Below, one piece after another: positions 62,500 to 64,000 of a stretch of 64,000 nt of DNA. The DNA lies in assembly GCF_041734735.1 (NCBI RefSeq), contig NC_134882.1, forward strand, positions 24,703,777 to 24,767,776. The letters are read 5' to 3'. A program made the translations under genes and the position numbers. The stretch is from Babylonia areolata (Eukaryota; Mollusca; Gastropoda; Neogastropoda; Buccinidae). Below the pieces are notes generated by a model. It saw nothing but the letters and a program-made list of their open reading frames with translations, did no database searches and was not told the DNA's origin. Every line of letters starts with the position of its first letter. Within the stretch, counting starts at the first letter, position 1.

Positions 62500-64000
62500 T
62501 TATCTGTCAGTGTGTGTCCTCATATGGAAGAAGAGGCTGATTCTGGATGCACAGCACTTCCCACACGTGTTGCAAGGGAAAACGTCTCCAGAAGTTGAGC
62601 CCTGCTTCCTTCGCTCACACTTCTCCTTAATGGCCAGCGTTCTCTTGTTTTCAAATATCTTTATGCCACTAGAGCACAGCATCCTCCAGCAAGAGCGGTC
62701 AAGGGCATCAGTTTCCCAGGAAGTGATGTCTATGTCACAGGCTTTGAGGTTTGTCTTCAAGGTGTCCTTGAAGCGCTTGCAGGATCTTCCAAGTTCGCGG
62801 TGGCCTTCCTTCAGCCGGCCATACAAAAGCATCTTCGGGATCCTGCTGTCTGTGATGCAGACAACGTGTCCTGTCCAGCGTAGCTGCAATGCATCAGCAG
62901 GCTTTTGATGCTGGGCAGGCTGCTCCTCTCTAGGACCTGGAGGTCGGAGATCCTGTCTTGCCACTTTATGCCGAGGATCTTTCATAGGCATCTCTGGTAA
63001 AACTGCTCAAGTTGTTGAATGTGATGGCGATACATTGTCCATGTTTCACAGCAGTACAACAAGGTGGTCAGCACAACAGCTCTGTAGGTTTTGATTTTGG
63101 TGCTGAGCCTGATGCCTTTGTTGTTCCACGGCCTGTTGTTGAGTCTGCCAAAGGTGGAGCTGGCATTGGCGATGCGCAGTGTCACTTCTGACGCTCCACT
63201 CCATTTACCACTGGGAATGGATCTGACATGCCAGTATTTTCCTGTACTCTTGCCTGCATGCCATCGTGGAATGATGCAATCAGCTGGATTAGGCTCTCTG
63301 GGCAGCCAAACTTTAGCAGGATCTTCCACAGACCATGGCGGTTCACTGTGTCAAAGGCCTTAATCAGGTCTACAAAGACCATGTGGAGCTCCTTGTTCTG
63401 CTCACGGCACTTCTCTTGCATCTGGCATATGGCAAACACCATGTCACATGTTCCCATGCCTGAGAGGAAGCTGCACTGTGCTTCAGTGATGACTGTGTTG
63501 GAGACATGGTCAACCAGTCCGTTCAGTATGATGCGGGCAAAGATCTTGCTGACGATGCAGAGGAGAGAGATTCCACGGTGGTTATCGCAGGATGTTTTGT
63601 CTTCCTTCCGTTTGTAAATGTGGACAACTGAAGCATCCTTGAAATCCTGGGGGACATCCCCTCTCTCCCAGATAGACTGGAACAGGGCGGTCAGCTTGTC
63701 TGTCAGCGCCTTGGCTCCATACTTGTAGATGTCAGCCTGGATTCCATCCGCTCCTGGTGCTTTTCCTGACGTTGTCAGCTTCAGGGCCTTCCGGGTCTTG
63801 CCCTTGGTGGGAGGGGCAGCTAGCAAGTCACTGACTGGTATCTGTGGAGGGCTGCAATTACTTCGTCAGATACAGACAAGTCCCTGTTGAGGAGGGTGTT
63901 GAAGTGCTCTGCCCAGCGGGCATGGATATCTTTCTTGTCTGTCAGGAGGGTGGTCTGGTCCAAGGCTCATACAGGGGTTGATCCTGTCATGGAAGGTCTT
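62500..64000 (-). mobile_element. C2H2-finger LINE with internal deletion, runs off the right edge
   Basis: Minus-strand order from 64000: SGKAPGADGIQADIYKYGAK, FKDASVVHIYKRKEDKTSCD, ISLLCIVSKIFARIILNGLV, EAQCSFLSGMGTCDMVFAIC and FVDLIKAFDTVNRHGLW. At about 63195 the frame jumps from FPVVNGV to the post-palm part (EVTLRIANASSTFGRLNNRP), so roughly 140-150 residues including the FADD box are missing. It then reads YRAVVLTTLLYCCETWTMYR, LRWTGHVVCITDSRIPKMLL and a C2H2 finger FPCNTCGKCCASRISLFFHM, ending near 62500. Other frameshifts are few. The 5' part lies outside the window. Confidence 0.88.

Overview
The window looks like intronic DNA from an animal, most likely a gastropod mollusc. It is AT-rich, full of CA/TG microsatellites and packed with non-LTR retrotransposon debris. 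It carries a tRNA-headed SINE of a kind I associate with snail genomes (an inference from memory, not a search). I see no bacterial-style gene layout and no operons.

The window is two contigs joined by a 100-N gap (26959-27058). Bases 1-26958 (left contig) reappear in the same order and orientation as 33146-60194 in the right contig. Most differences are single-base indels, with few substitutions. The left contig therefore looks like a redundant, separately assembled version of part of the right contig rather than a real tandem duplication. Only 27059-33145 and 60195-64000 occur once.

One host gene can be supported: a KIDINS220/ARMS-like gene on the minus strand. Its exons lie in the right contig at 60330-60522, 51737-51898 and 30626-30820, with a probable partial exon at 27059-27144 against the gap. 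Exon phases fit across these junctions. The left contig carries only a second version of the middle exon (18516-18678). The 20.9-kb intron between the second and third exons is largely mobile-element DNA.

Mobile elements in order (left copy, then right copy): a minus-strand LINE split by a plus-strand LINE with a C-terminal C2H2 finger and a 10-bp target duplication (1-1620; 32655-34780); a minus L2-type 3' end (1811-2040; 34970-35195); a minus LINE split by a plus L2-type LINE (2247-5130; 35405-38285); a second minus LINE 3' end (5150-6060; 38302-39215); a Rex1-like LINE (6157-6720; 39317-39875); a nearly full-length but broken DIRS-type tyrosine-recombinase element (6747-12710; 39903-45892); a minus LINE split by a SINE with an 8-bp target duplication (14180-16050; 47375-49270); another minus LINE (17325-18230; 50555-51455); an older SINE (19005-19362; 52230-52580); a palindromic minisatellite (20264-20407; 53500-53640); and two head-to-tail L2-type LINEs (20571-22980; 53804-56215). 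The right end (62500-64000) is a minus-strand C2H2-finger LINE running off the window.

No convincing new biological system was found. The strongest results are the false-duplication signal and the use of the host gene's exon order to test it. Smaller observations are nested insertions with readable target-site duplications, a palindromic minisatellite and an unclassified repeat pair.
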